From: Stratiolaelaps scimitus
Lineage: Eukaryota; Arthropoda; Arachnida; Mesostigmata; Laelapidae
Assembly: GCA_019614645.1 (NCBI GenBank)
Contig: JABWDB010000001.1
Coordinates: 24,359,501-24,423,500 of the forward strand
Length of the DNA stretch: 64,000 bases
Reading direction: 5' to 3'
Shown: one piece after another, positions 22,419 to 32,471 of the stretch
How the letters are laid out: every line of letters begins with the position of its first letter
How positions within the stretch are numbered: the stretch's first letter is position 1
Translations under genes and position numbers: made by a program
Notes under the pieces: model-generated
What the model saw: only the letters and a program-made list of their open reading frames with translations
Databases searched by the model: none
What the model was told of the DNA's origin: nothing

Positions 22419-22581
22419 TTGTATAGACGTATGGGTGATGACGTCTTCTCAGAGACGTGGCGGCCCTCCTCAGTGAGGACGGAGCCGATCTTGACATCCT
22501 CTGGCGAAGGCTGCGTGCACTACGCAGCCGCCTCAATGAACGTCCCCCCATACTACCATGACCGCGATCCAAGTACTCCAT
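22419..22581 (-). CDS. Possible first coding exon, Arg/Ser-rich N-terminus
   Basis: On the - strand an ATG (22579-22581) with G at +4 follows an in-frame TAA 15 bases upstream. It opens 54 codons and then meets GTGAGT (intron from 22418), a good 5' splice site. The predicted N-terminus starts MEYLDRGHGSMGGRSLRRLR and continues Arg/Ser/Leu-rich. Upstream on the - strand, CAA/CAG-type repeats (about 22620-22690) resemble an arthropod 5' UTR. Against this, the + strand over the same bases is open from an ATG at 22431 to 22721 (97 codons), with a less Arg-rich product and two hydrophobic stretches. Only one, if either, can be real. The next exon was not identified. Confidence 0.2.
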
Positions 22582-22721
22582 GCTTGTTTGGTTTTATAGC
22601 CTTGTACGTTGCTGCTAATTGTTATCCTTCTGCTGCTGCTCCTCGTGCTGTTGTTGTTGTTACTGCTTTTTCTTTTTTGCCGGTATTTCTCGTCTTCCTG
22701 CTTGATTGTACGCTTTGCTAA

Positions 22722-24542
22722 TTATCGTTATGAATATGACCGTTCTGATTAGGGCTCGACGACGTGGTCGTCTCCCGAATCTTTACTACTGTCAACGGCT
22801 GTCGTCAGCCCCGCTCGTTCTATCTATCTATATATTTACTTATGCATATTGGTCATACCGTTGTTGCGTCAGCTGCGGCCCCTAATGGCGTACAATCGTA
22901 CGCAGAAAAGAGCTCCGCTGAGATTTCCCCACTTATCTTAATGCTTCCTTTCGTCAGCTTTCAACAGTGGTCAGTCTGACGGCTGACTTATTGACACGAG
23001 CCGGCTGAATGACTTAACAACAAGTCCTCCTTGAGCAGGCGTCTTGCGATTTCGACTAGACCTGCAATATATACCCGAAGATGGAAGAGGCGAAGAAACG
23101 CGAGTGAAGATATTCGGCGGAGGCTGCCGACAGCAGGCGGCAGCGCGATTCGGAACGAGGGTCAGGTGGGTACGAACGCGGACGGACAGACGGCTAATGA
23201 GGTTGGTCAGCAATAGGTTGTCAATGCCACTATTACTACTACACCACGTAGTACTAACGACTACGACAATTCCTACAGTGATTAGGCTGGTGAGGAGACG
23301 TTCGTACTGGGCTGGTACGGTATGAACGACAGCCGTTCGTTTGGTCTCCTCGTCGACAGGGGTATGTGTATGCTTCTGCAGGCTCTCTCACGTCCCCTTC
23401 CTCGATCTCTCGCTTTGGCGATCTGTTGGCGATTGGGCTAATTGACAGAGAGCGATCGATGATCCGAGAGATCTGATTGTTCCGATGTCTGCTCAGGAGG
23501 ATAGGGCGTCGTGGCGATTTGATTTTGATCCGGCTTCGATTGGTTATGTTCGACGTCGTATTTACGCTGTGTCATCACATTGTCACGGGTGTCTACGGTC
23601 CTGTGCTAACGACGGTGTGCCTGCCACTAGAATGCATATCAGTGGCAGTGGGAATAGTAGCAGCTAATGTGTACCACAATAGATCACCGGCTTCTGACCC
23701 ATGTGATGAGAAGGGTAAACTAGCTACATTGCGTAGGTTGCGGCCGACAAAAGCACGTGTTTTGCTACGAGGAAATATGAGGAAATATATCGTGCACGTA
23801 TCGTTGCCGTAATGAGTTAGCTTCAGGCTGTCGGGGTAAAAATCTTATCGATTCTTATATCGCCTCTCCCCCTAACTTGATTTCGGCTTAACTCGTCTTC
23901 CCGGCGTTCACCGCTTCGAGACACTTGCCCCTGGTGCTTCAAATTAAGGTATTGTGGTTACTGTTATGTACAGACGTTATTTAGATTTCCGACTCGATAC
24001 TTGCACTGCTTTCAATTTTGTCTCCTATGACAATATGTAGTTGTTCGCAACTTCACCAACACTTGAGGCTGAATCTGTTACGCACTTTCCTCTGGATTCT
24101 GATGTTGCTCACGCTACACTCTTTTGTTACATCATTTTCGTGTTTATTTGGTTTCTATCGAACATCCATTCTATCTCCGTCGCCTATCATAGTGTCTCCG
24201 ACCGTGGCTCTATGGCTTGCTCATTTGTACAGATTGTCTTCTTGCCGTTGATCTTCGATTATTATTATTATTATGGATTAGCAGCATTCACAGCCTCGGC
24301 AATAGCCGCCCGTAGTGCTTATTTGATCACTCCGATCAGCTATCATCACCAGCACCAGTATCTCACGAGACTGCCTCGTATTTAGCGCCGAGTTGCTTTG
24401 GTTAAGCACCGCACGCATGCCCCCATCGGCTACATTCACTATGTGAATGCGTAGTGTGCACTTGTTAGCACAATTGACGCTGCGGAGGCATGACTACGCG
24501 GGTTGTCCTCCTCCGACCTCCTCGTCGTCATCATCGTTGCCG
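22722..24542. other. No gene recognised
   Basis: Mixed DNA with several open stretches of 75-115 codons, most opened by non-ATG codons. A frame at 23477-23812 contains a hydrophobic run but no convincing family match. Contains TTA repeats at 24258-24275. Confidence 0.4.
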
Positions 24543-25244
24543 TTAACGACGAAGCGAGTCATATCGTTGACTGTCATTGGGTCTTCGCTGTTGGTATCTC
24601 GAACACAGCGCACACGATGCTCTGCCACCGCACCCACAACAGCAGCAACAACAACAACAGTAACAAGAAGATGAAGAAGAAGAGCAACAACAACAAGAAA
24701 TGTTCAACCAATTGACACCGTCACCAACAGCACCACGATCATCAGCAGTTGTAGTCTCAGTTGTAGCAGCTGATTCTGAGTCGATCATCGTTGTCATTCG
24801 CTTTCCATCAGCAGCGGCTAACGATCTGACCAACGCGTCGACCACTGAGCGACACACGGCAGCTGACTTCGTCGTTGCTGCCGCAGAACCACAGTAGTTG
24901 CTGCTCTTGGCATTCGTCTGGTGGTGGCGGCGGCGGTGGCTGCCGCGACGATAACTCGACCCGATGAATGGACCCCTCTCCGCAAAGGGAAGTTCACCGC
25001 TGGAACGCCGCTCCTGCTGTTCGTCGTTGGCTGTAGCTGTCCGTCGCACGCGGCGCTGTTTGGACTTAGGCCAGATGGCACGGACTCGCCGTGGACAGAC
25101 GCGCGGATGACGCTGGTGGCTGGTGATACTCGGCGAGAGGAATCGCAGCGTCGCGACGGAGCAACAATTTCGCCTAGCGAGCCGCTGCGGCGCCATCCAA
25201 CGATCGGCTTTGTTCAAAACGCCCTCGCCAACAGTGAATGGCAT
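24543..25244 (-). CDS. Hypothetical 233-codon frame, the longest in the window
   Basis: The frame starts at the ATG at 25242-25244 and ends at a TAA at 24543-24545; it remains open for another 22 codons upstream without an ATG. The product begins MPFTVGEGVLNKADRWMAPQ. The middle is Arg/Ser/Ala-rich with a GSHRRRHHQ patch, then comes a Thr-rich acidic segment (SESAATTETTTADDRG). The last quarter is a Ser/Cys run encoded by the CAA/CAG repeat block at 24637-24700 read on the opposite strand, which is unlikely as real protein. No domain, signal peptide or membrane segment was recognised. The middle may be a coding exon whose 3' part is intron or UTR. Opposite-strand frames are also open, so strand is uncertain. 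Confidence 0.25.
   Translation of the reverse strand: MPFTVGEGVLNKADRWMAPQRLARRNCCSVATLRFLSPSITSHQRHPRVCPRRVRAIWPKSKQRRVRRTATANDEQQERRSSGELPFAERGPFIGSSYRRGSHRRRHHQTNAKSSNYCGSAAATTKSAAVCRSVVDALVRSLAAADGKRMTTMIDSESAATTETTTADDRGAVGDGVNWLNISCCCCSSSSSSCYCCCCCCCCGCGGRASCALCSRYQQRRPNDSQRYDSLRR
24637..24700. repeat. CAA/CAG/AAG imperfect trinucleotide block
   Basis: Runs of CAA and CAG pass into AAG-type units over about 64 bp. This explains the Cys/Ser run in the overlapping - strand frame. Confidence 0.85.
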
Positions 25245-26589
25245 TGCGCGATGTTGTCGACGAGATGAGAAGCGACACCGCTGCGTAACGCTGTGGCGTG
25301 GAGACAACAACCGCTCACTCGGTCAACCGTCGACTTCTGCCGCTGCAATCTCTAATCCGGCCATTACGGCAGTCACTGGCTCACGCGCCGCCGACGTGAG
25401 ATACCCGTATGGAAGGATGCATATGTCATGCTATTTCATGACATCCCTTGGATACAATTCACGTTGACCACTGCTGCTGTGGACCGCCCACTCGCTGTGA
25501 TCGCTCGAGGTGACGTGCTCGCGTTACTCGCGTAGCTTCGACCAGGTGCTTAGATGGCGACGAAGTGACTTCGGGATGTATTTGAGCCCTTTTTCGAGGG
25601 TACGTGTTGCTCCGTGTTTGGGAAGAGTCCGCCGAATTAGTGATCTAAGGTGGCCAACAATTTCACTGTTGGCCAATGCTGTGATCAAGCGTTGTTCGTA
25701 GTACACTGAATGCATGATTATCCGTACATGCGACTTTCTAGAAATACAGATCGCGTTCCTCTCTCTGGTGCCACTATTCACGTTCTTACACCAGCGGGAT
25801 GGAGAGCTGTTTGTTTGAGCCGATCGTATCTTCGAGAACTTTGTGAGTAGTGCCCGGTGAAGCAAGCACTAGGTGATTAGTTCGCGCTTTTATCTAGCCA
25901 ATGTTTCAACTCTCCAACATGGTCGAACAGCAAGCACTGGCGAAACGGCTGAGCAGTTGATGGCCCTGCGTCATACACTTCTATTGGTGCTTGTAGCTTG
26001 TTGTTGGGACCCGTTCACGATCAATGAGCTCCCGAGTGGCTGCGAGCAAACTGCGGCTAGGCTCCAGCCAGCGTCGCCTTTTGTAGATATCCTTCTGTAG
26101 CATCGAGCAGATTCGAACCCGAACCCTCGCCCCTTCGTAGCTCACCAGCCGGTCGCCACCTGTCTCACCTTCCCGCGAGCAGTCGTTTCCGGTACGAGCA
26201 ACAAACGCAGCCCCAACTCTGACCCCGACGACGATCCATGAGACGGCTGGGTCGAACCGTAGTCTAACCACAGGCAGACAGACGGAGCAGGGAGAAATTG
26301 AGCAGGATTCCTCGGACACAAGCGGAGTCGTAATGCCGCCGGCTCAGTAAGCAGTCGTTTGAGGATCATGCTTAACATACCGTTAGTCTTTACGGTAGCA
26401 TTACTATAGCACACCCATACGCGGCAACGGCAGACACAGCGGACATCATGTCTCCCCTTCAAATCGACCCCTGTAGTCTGCAGCACTCACGAACACTTCT
26501 GAGACGCTAGCTTGGTTCACTTCTTCACTATTGTTCATATTATGCACTAGCCAAACGATCAATCAGAATATACACCGGCCTATTCACTG
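25245..26589. other. No gene recognised
   Basis: GC-moderate DNA with overlapping open frames of about 110 codons on both strands (25524-26486), mostly shadows of each other. A GGTTCGAATCT B-box-like word occurs on the - strand near 26106-26116 without a supporting cloverleaf. Confidence 0.4.
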
Positions 26590-26769
26590 ACAACGTATTC
26601 ACCAGCGCAATCCGAGAGGCAGTCACTCCTCGACCACAATTTGGATCTTGTTTTTACCCGAAAGGCCATTATCGTACATCTACATTTATCCATATTGTAT
26701 CCTTTTGGCATCCTTCCAATATCGGAACAAAACTATCACGAAGCTTTCCGTATCAGGTTGTGTTGCCGT
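26590..26769 (+). mobile_element. Possible LINE endonuclease fragment
   Basis: The frame over about 26605-26670 reads SERQSLLDHNLDLVFTRKA. The NLDLVFT block, about ten residues after an R-x-S pair, resembles the C-terminal part of jockey-like endonucleases (T-R-x-NVLDLIFT). No GDFN or SDH block could be placed with confidence. It is a short, weak match compared with 4316 and 19815. Confidence 0.25.
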
Positions 26770-29700
26770 CACCATCCACTGAGTACTGAACTCCACCATT
26801 GTGGGACGTATCGGTTGCCAAGGCAGGTGCTTGGCAAAACTAGTCCATCGCATTTGGGTAAAAACCTAACACATTCCCCCTCACTCTCTGATTCTCACAG
26901 GCATTATTCCACAGCACAATTTGGGCAAACAGCATTTCCTCGGTGCCGGATTGGCTAACACCACGCTATCGTGACCACATTCACAGTCAGATGCAACAGC
27001 GAAAGCATAGACTGTACCACATACGTTTTGCAGCCAACTCAACTGTGCACCACTACTGGCAGTGGCCAAGCACCGCCACCACCGCGACCAGCACAACCCG
27101 TCGACAGCTTGGTCTGAGCTCTGGGGGTAGCCCTCGCTTAGCTAAATATACCTGCAAACGGTGTCGTTCACAAGCAGTCACCGTTCACCAGGCCCCTTGC
27201 CCATGACCATGTCGTCGCGCGGCTAACACATAGGCAGGCAAGCAGGCAGCTCTGCCCCTGCCAAGAGCCCCCAATTGTCGGCCTCTGAGCCTGCCAGCCA
27301 GGTTTCCCCTGCCGGGAGGGCTTTCCCCGCCAACTCTTACGGTTCCTTACAAGCGGCCTGTAGCTAATTCGCAGAGTTAGCGAACGCCGGCGGGCGGCCG
27401 TATGTGTTCTATGCCTCGTAACGCCTGGAGGCTGTGCACTGGAAGGGGTTACTGGGGAAGGAGGCGGGGGAGTTCTCGCCACTTGGGGGCAGCAAGGTGG
27501 GTACTCCAGCTCGGGCTAAGTGTCATCTCCATCCGACACTTTCCTGCCATCGAGGTACAGTTGCTGCAGAGAAATAGCGAACGCTAGAGGGATCGGGTCC
27601 GGAAGAGAGTCAGATAGGTGTCCACGAGGTACAACGTCGACTACTCTCGAGGGAGATCAGTGCCCATAACAGGGGATCCCATAGCGAGGACAGCAAGCAG
27701 CCCCACCCTAAATAAATTTGCACTTCAACGAGACCGATTATGGCAAACGCCGATAGGCTAAAAGCTGTGTCTAATTAATAGCAAGCAACTTTACAATCGG
27801 AACCCCGTTGCCCCGTTACTTACCAACTCGATTTCGCTCTCCCACTGTCTCTCACAGGTATCTCGTAGCTTGTAGGATTCACTGGCTCACTAAAAAACGA
27901 GTTCAGACGATGTAAGAACAGTTCCTTTTTAAGGACAGGTTGTTATGCTATTAACGATTATATGCTTCTATTGCGCGCTTGCGTTAACCGTACCGTGTCG
28001 TAGGGTCCCCACGGAGGTTTTGTAGATTCTGAAACCGAGCATCAGCTACCAAGAATCGTCGTATCAAGCCGCAGTTGGGCTAATTTCTATGTTTCTCCAA
28101 TATATAAGAAGCTCTCAGGAATGAACGCCAAATATGTATTTTATAACTTACGAAGATCGTCATTTAGAATTTGGCTCGATAATAACCTTCCATAGGAAAA
28201 GGCCATAACAGGAGCTCCGCCCATTGTTTCGACTGGAGTTGCTTGGAGTAGATCTTGTGAGATACATGCCCTAGGTTCATCATAAGGTTGCGTTATTTTT
28301 AATTTTCCGCCAAGGAAATAATGAAACCACTGTAAAACACAGGAATGGCTCTCTCTTTGAAGACGTGCAGCATTCTGCGTAGGTGCATGGAAACGTTATT
28401 AACGCACACGTTAAGGTAGCGTCTAAAGCTGGCGTTCATATTTAATAATACATATCTATCCACAACTGACACTCAGTCTCGTCTCGCTCAAGTTGACTAC
28501 ACCGAGACCTGCACACTCAGCAGGTCCAGGGGAGGACTCTTTGGAACATATATGAATGAACCCCCTTCAAAACCTGCATCCGAATTTCTCTATGCCGACA
28601 TTTCATTCACCGCTTATTGGCCTTAATCCATGCGAGCAGCGTTAATACTTGCGATTTACTAACCCTTCGGTAGCTCTCGGTATTCACCTTCCAAACGATG
28701 TAGCTATTCTTCAACAGTGTGGGTCTCAGGTTTCTTAAATCGTCTCCTCATTGCCTAGCCAGCGCAATCAGACTCATGGACCGCGGCCCCAACGACACAG
28801 GCAGTCGCTAACAAACATCAACAAGAATAAGGAAGCAGCCGCGCATCTTGACCGCTCTCATTCTTGCAAGCTTTCTCAGCCCCACCTCTTTCCGTTTTTG
28901 AGATCAAAAACTATCTACAGCTCTCTTTCTTGAACAGAGGCATTTAGACGGCGAGCTGAGCTCAGTTGGCATTGATTCTCGCCGTTTGTCGGGAGCACTA
29001 TCCAGTAGGAGTGCCAGCAACAGTGGCGTTGCTTTCCAAATGGAGCATGACCCCTCTCCTACAACGGTTGATCCTCGCCGATTTAGAGCTGGTTCTTGCT
29101 GAAGTTATGTATTATACATTTGCTAGGATCTTGTAGGTCATAACTGGGAGAGCGAGAGAATAATGCGCGTTAGGTTAGACGAGCAATGGGAAGTGGCGAT
29201 CGAAGCAACTAGAATCACGCCAGAGTTGACCATCACGTGAGAAGGACAAAACATTGCGAACTTGTTGAACCGCTGCATCGTCAGTGTCCAATTCACGAAC
29301 GGGGCCGCATCGTATCTTCGCGTTGTCACTGCCTCAACATGGCAGTTGCTTCTCCTGATGCTGGTTAAAGAGGAACTGCTGTTACAAGCTGAGACTAACG
29401 CTAGACTTCGTCGTCGTGCACAATAGGTTCGGCCGAGCCCAGATCGGAAACAGAGACCCTTACATCAATGGCTATCTATATGCTTCTGATCTTCGTTGTT
29501 CGCTCTCTTCTCCGGAGGCGGACACGCCGGAGACGCAGCAGAAGAGTAGCCATGAAGCGGATGAGAGACTCCTCGATTCGTCGTCTTGGTGAGACTGCCG
29601 CCACAGTCATCGCAGCCGTCATCTGCTTAACTAGGCCAAGAAGAAGTGGTCCCGGTTGTAGAATTCGTAGTAGAGGACCCATTCACTTGGCTGGTCGAAT

Positions 29701-30343
29701 CTCACACGGTGCCAGACGACCAGTATACGGCTGACTCTTCAGGGTCCAGCTGGTGGTTGAGCGAGTACATTCCTAGGGGCCCACCCCCAGAGAGACTACA
29801 CTCTCGACCGCATATAGACAGGTAGGTCTTCTTTCTACATACGGCCCTCCCTGGATACCCGACAAGGCGACAGCGCATAGGTCCGTACAAACACACCAAG
29901 AACAGAGCGGCGGGAGGCGAGACCGCTTACTCATGCATGCACCGACCGAGCGATATATAATACATACAGCTGGCACGAAAATGTACCCTCATTCTGAATA
30001 GAGTAAGTTGGACGGTGACCACACACCAATCACAGATGGACATATTCTCACTGATCTTCCTCGAACCCGTTGCCTCCCTTCGAGTCCGATCAACATTTCC
30101 AATGGCCTAATCAGCTGCGGATACATTTGTTCCAGATCGTGGTGATCCATATCCGTGTACGCTGTCCAGCCACAATGTTATTGACGCGAAAGTTAAAAGC
30201 TAGAATATAGAAGGCGTCTTGTGGCATTAAAAAGCCTCATCTGCTGCAAAACAAGCGGTAAATGAATAGGTTATATTGTGATTTGAGGCAGTCCCGTATC
30301 ACTGATTTTAGCCGTACGCGTCATACGATCTGCTCAGAGGAAA

Positions 30344-30403
30344 GAGCGTAATTTGGCTGTCGCAAGGACATTCATTCGTTGTGACAGCCAAATTGTTGTG
30401 CTC
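30344..30403. ncRNA. Pre-miRNA-like hairpin, candidate
   Basis: Arm 1 (AATTTGGCTGTCGCAA, 30350-30365) pairs with arm 2 (TTGTGACAGCCAAATT, 30379-30394) over 16 positions with one G-U wobble, around a 13-nt loop. After a small internal loop, GAGC (30344-30347) pairs with GCTC (30400-30403). The arms are about 22 and 25 nt and the hairpin is 60 nt overall, the geometry of an animal pre-miRNA. I do not recognise a known seed. Alternatives are a miniature inverted-repeat element or chance. A 14-bp palindrome (30397-30410) overlaps the outer 3' end and could compete. Confidence 0.3.
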
Positions 30404-31168
30404 GAGCACACAGCAAAGTTAGAATTTCGGCAAAATACAAAGCTCGTAGTCGACCGTCAGTGCGGCAAGGGTCCACTTTGACATTGTAGACCACTTATAA
30501 AATTAACCACACTTAAGTATACGCAAAATGCACGATGCACATTCACCTTGAACTCTAGAATGGCTGAACATTTAGCTAGCTTACCTATGGCCCATCGCTA
30601 TGAAATCCTAGTTAATCTCTGCATTGCCTCTTTGCCTACCGGCGTGCAGGTACTCTACAGGTGGTTGAGTACACCCTGACCTGCGTGAACCGACCAGCCT
30701 ACTCATTGTACTGAATATTCAGCTTGCTATACGCCGTATTCCTTTGTACATAATGCAAGAGAAGATCACGTTTCAACCTAACTGGCCGACTGAAATACGG
30801 ACCGGAACTGCTGATCGAAGAATTGTAATTGAAGAGCTACTTTTGTACCTTTGAACATCACATGGGCGTGTAGCGGCCTGTTTGTGAAACGGCTCGTTCG
30901 CTACCATTTTTCTTTCGTATTGGCGAAACGCGCAACTGCAATATCTCATCATATTGATACTCTTATGTTCTTTCCTGGAAGTCGATGGGTCTCGGTGATT
31001 TGTGGGCATACCTATTGGGTCACGCAGGGCCCCATGTATACATCTGGGGCCGTTCAGTCAGGATAAAGGCTTTGTGGTACGTGCATGATACTATACACAT
31101 GCGCACACTCACACAATCACACAGACTAGGAAATTTCGATAGACAACCTATTACATCGCTTAACGTCC

Positions 31169-31188
31169 CTCTCTCTCTCTCTCTCTCT
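31169..31188. repeat. (CT)10 microsatellite
   Basis: Uninterrupted CT run. Confidence 0.95.
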
Positions 31189-31230
31189 GCGCTGCCCTTC
31201 TCTAATCTAACCCTGGCTCTAATCTTTCTT

Positions 31231-31235
<5 letters not shown>

Positions 31236-31264
<29 letters not shown>
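31236..31264. repeat. (CT)14 microsatellite
   Basis: Uninterrupted CT run 48 bp beyond the previous one. Together they make a pyrimidine-rich block. Confidence 0.95.
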
Positions 31265-31266
<2 letters not shown>

Positions 31267-31719
31267 GCGGCTTTCTGTTCTCCCCCTAAAGTATCACGGC
31301 TTACTCGGCCTGGCTCAACATCCCCAGCCTCTCTTCGGAATTCTGGGTCGCTTAACCCATGACAGACAGGTGCTGTTTCTGCAGCGCCTGCACAGCAGGC
31401 ATTGCCGTCCCGGTGCGTCCCGCACGAAGCGTACTCTGTATCTTCTCAGTTCCGCCTTAATGCCGCCAAGCCCATCAACGCTTGGGTTCCCGTCTGTTCT
31501 CCTGCCGTTATTTTGCGGGCACCAGCGTTGGCAGTGTACGGTACGGGATGGGGCCGGCGCAACCAGCAGTTGTGTCGTCCACAGGCGCAGTAGCCCTGTG
31601 TGAAGGAAGCGAGAAGCACAGGAGTGCCCATGCTTACAGGGCTATTTCGTGACTCCCCAGCCATACGCGTTCTTCCTTTGTTTCCTACCACCACTAAGCG
31701 TGTTCGCGGTACGCTGCGG

Positions 31720-31767
31720 TTGGCTGGCTGGCTGTCTGACTGACTGACTGCCTGCCTGCCTGCCTGT
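31720..31767. repeat. Degenerate tetranucleotide repeat (GGCT/GACT/GCCT)
   Basis: Three consecutive sub-blocks of tetranucleotides, TGGC-type then TGAC-type then TGCC-type, keep the same period across 48 bp. This suggests an old array that has been re-homogenised piecewise. Confidence 0.85.
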
Positions 31768-32042
31768 ACCGTCGTTGCCAACGGATAGCCCTACTCAGCA
31801 GACAAGGGGTACAGCTCTCTAACATATCACCACCAGACCCATCATCCACGCCCCGTTCCACATGTTCCCTTATGTGCCATCTCCCATCTCCGCGGATTCC
31901 CAACAACCCCTCCCCTCTGTCTCTTCCTCTATCACTCACACAGCATCACCCACAAGCGGTGAAATGTCAAGGTTCTCCATCTCGCGCTAGCGTCCTCTGC
32001 GGACGTCCTCCCTAAAACTCTCCACGGTTCCTCATCAATGCC

Positions 32043-32471
32043 ATGAACGGCACCGCTGCACCGTCGCCAGTGAGGCTATCCAGGCCAACCGTCGTGGCCT
32101 GGCTACATCTAGCGACGCCACCAACGCGACGAACGACCACCGCCCCCCACCGAAACCACTGCCACCACCAGCAGAGGCTCGATGTCCACGGCCGCAGCCA
32201 CGATCTCCTTTTCCACAAGATTTCGTTGCCGGCCTCGTTCGTACCGGCCCCTCGGTCGCCAGCCAAGCCAGTCCAGTCCGCCTACTCGTGCAATTCCAAT
32301 CGTTCCACTCGAATTACCTCAGCTCTCTCGCTGACTGCTTTTGCTGCTCTTGCTGGCTTCACCCCGATTCCACATCGCTCCTCGATCGACCGCCGATCGG
32401 ACACCGCTCAACGTTCTTCGATGACAATGGGCTGGCTTTCTAGCGTTTTCGAATGGTATAAAACGGATTAA
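32043..32471 (+). CDS. Hypothetical 142-codon frame
   Basis: The ATG at 32043 follows an in-frame TAA about 30 bases upstream and opens 142 codons to a TAA ending at 32471. The product starts MNGTAAPSPVRLSRPTVVAW, is Pro/Thr/Ser/His-rich in the first half and ends WLSSVFEWYKTD. No signal peptide, membrane segment or domain motif. It lies in a GC-rich patch where the - strand is also partly open. A small intronless gene, a terminal exon or chance are all possible. Confidence 0.2.
   Translation: MNGTAAPSPVRLSRPTVVAWLHLATPPTRRTTTAPHRNHCHHQQRLDVHGRSHDLLFHKISLPASFVPAPRSPAKPVQSAYSCNSNRSTRITSALSLTAFAALAGFTPIPHRSSIDRRSDTAQRSSMTMGWLSSVFEWYKTD

Larger units (their letters stand above)
26770..32042. 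other. No gene recognised; GC-variable DNA
   Basis: Contains a GC-rich patch at 26940-27590, an 88-codon Arg-rich ATG frame at 29468-29734 that is matched by equally plausible - strand frames, the hairpin at 30344-30403, two CT microsatellites and a tetranucleotide repeat. None of the frames carries a motif. Confidence 0.4.

Noticed and set aside
23477..23812. A 111-codon frame whose hydrophobic run ending NVYHNRSP recalls the third membrane segment of nicotinic receptors (NVHHRSP).
   Set aside because: The frame is opened by TTG, the upstream pore segment is absent, there is one extra residue in the key motif, and the sequence after RSP does not match the family.
26095..26150. GGTTCGAATCT on the - strand as a tRNA B box.
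   Set aside because: The T stem does not pair and no clear A box or anticodon arm is present.
29468..29899. An 88-codon Arg-rich ATG frame on the + strand, and - strand frames reading PEESAVYWSSGTV and FDQPSEWVLYYEFYNR.
   Set aside because: The - strand pieces are in different frames with stops between. The + frame has a shadow-like Arg-rich composition. No splice signals resolve them.
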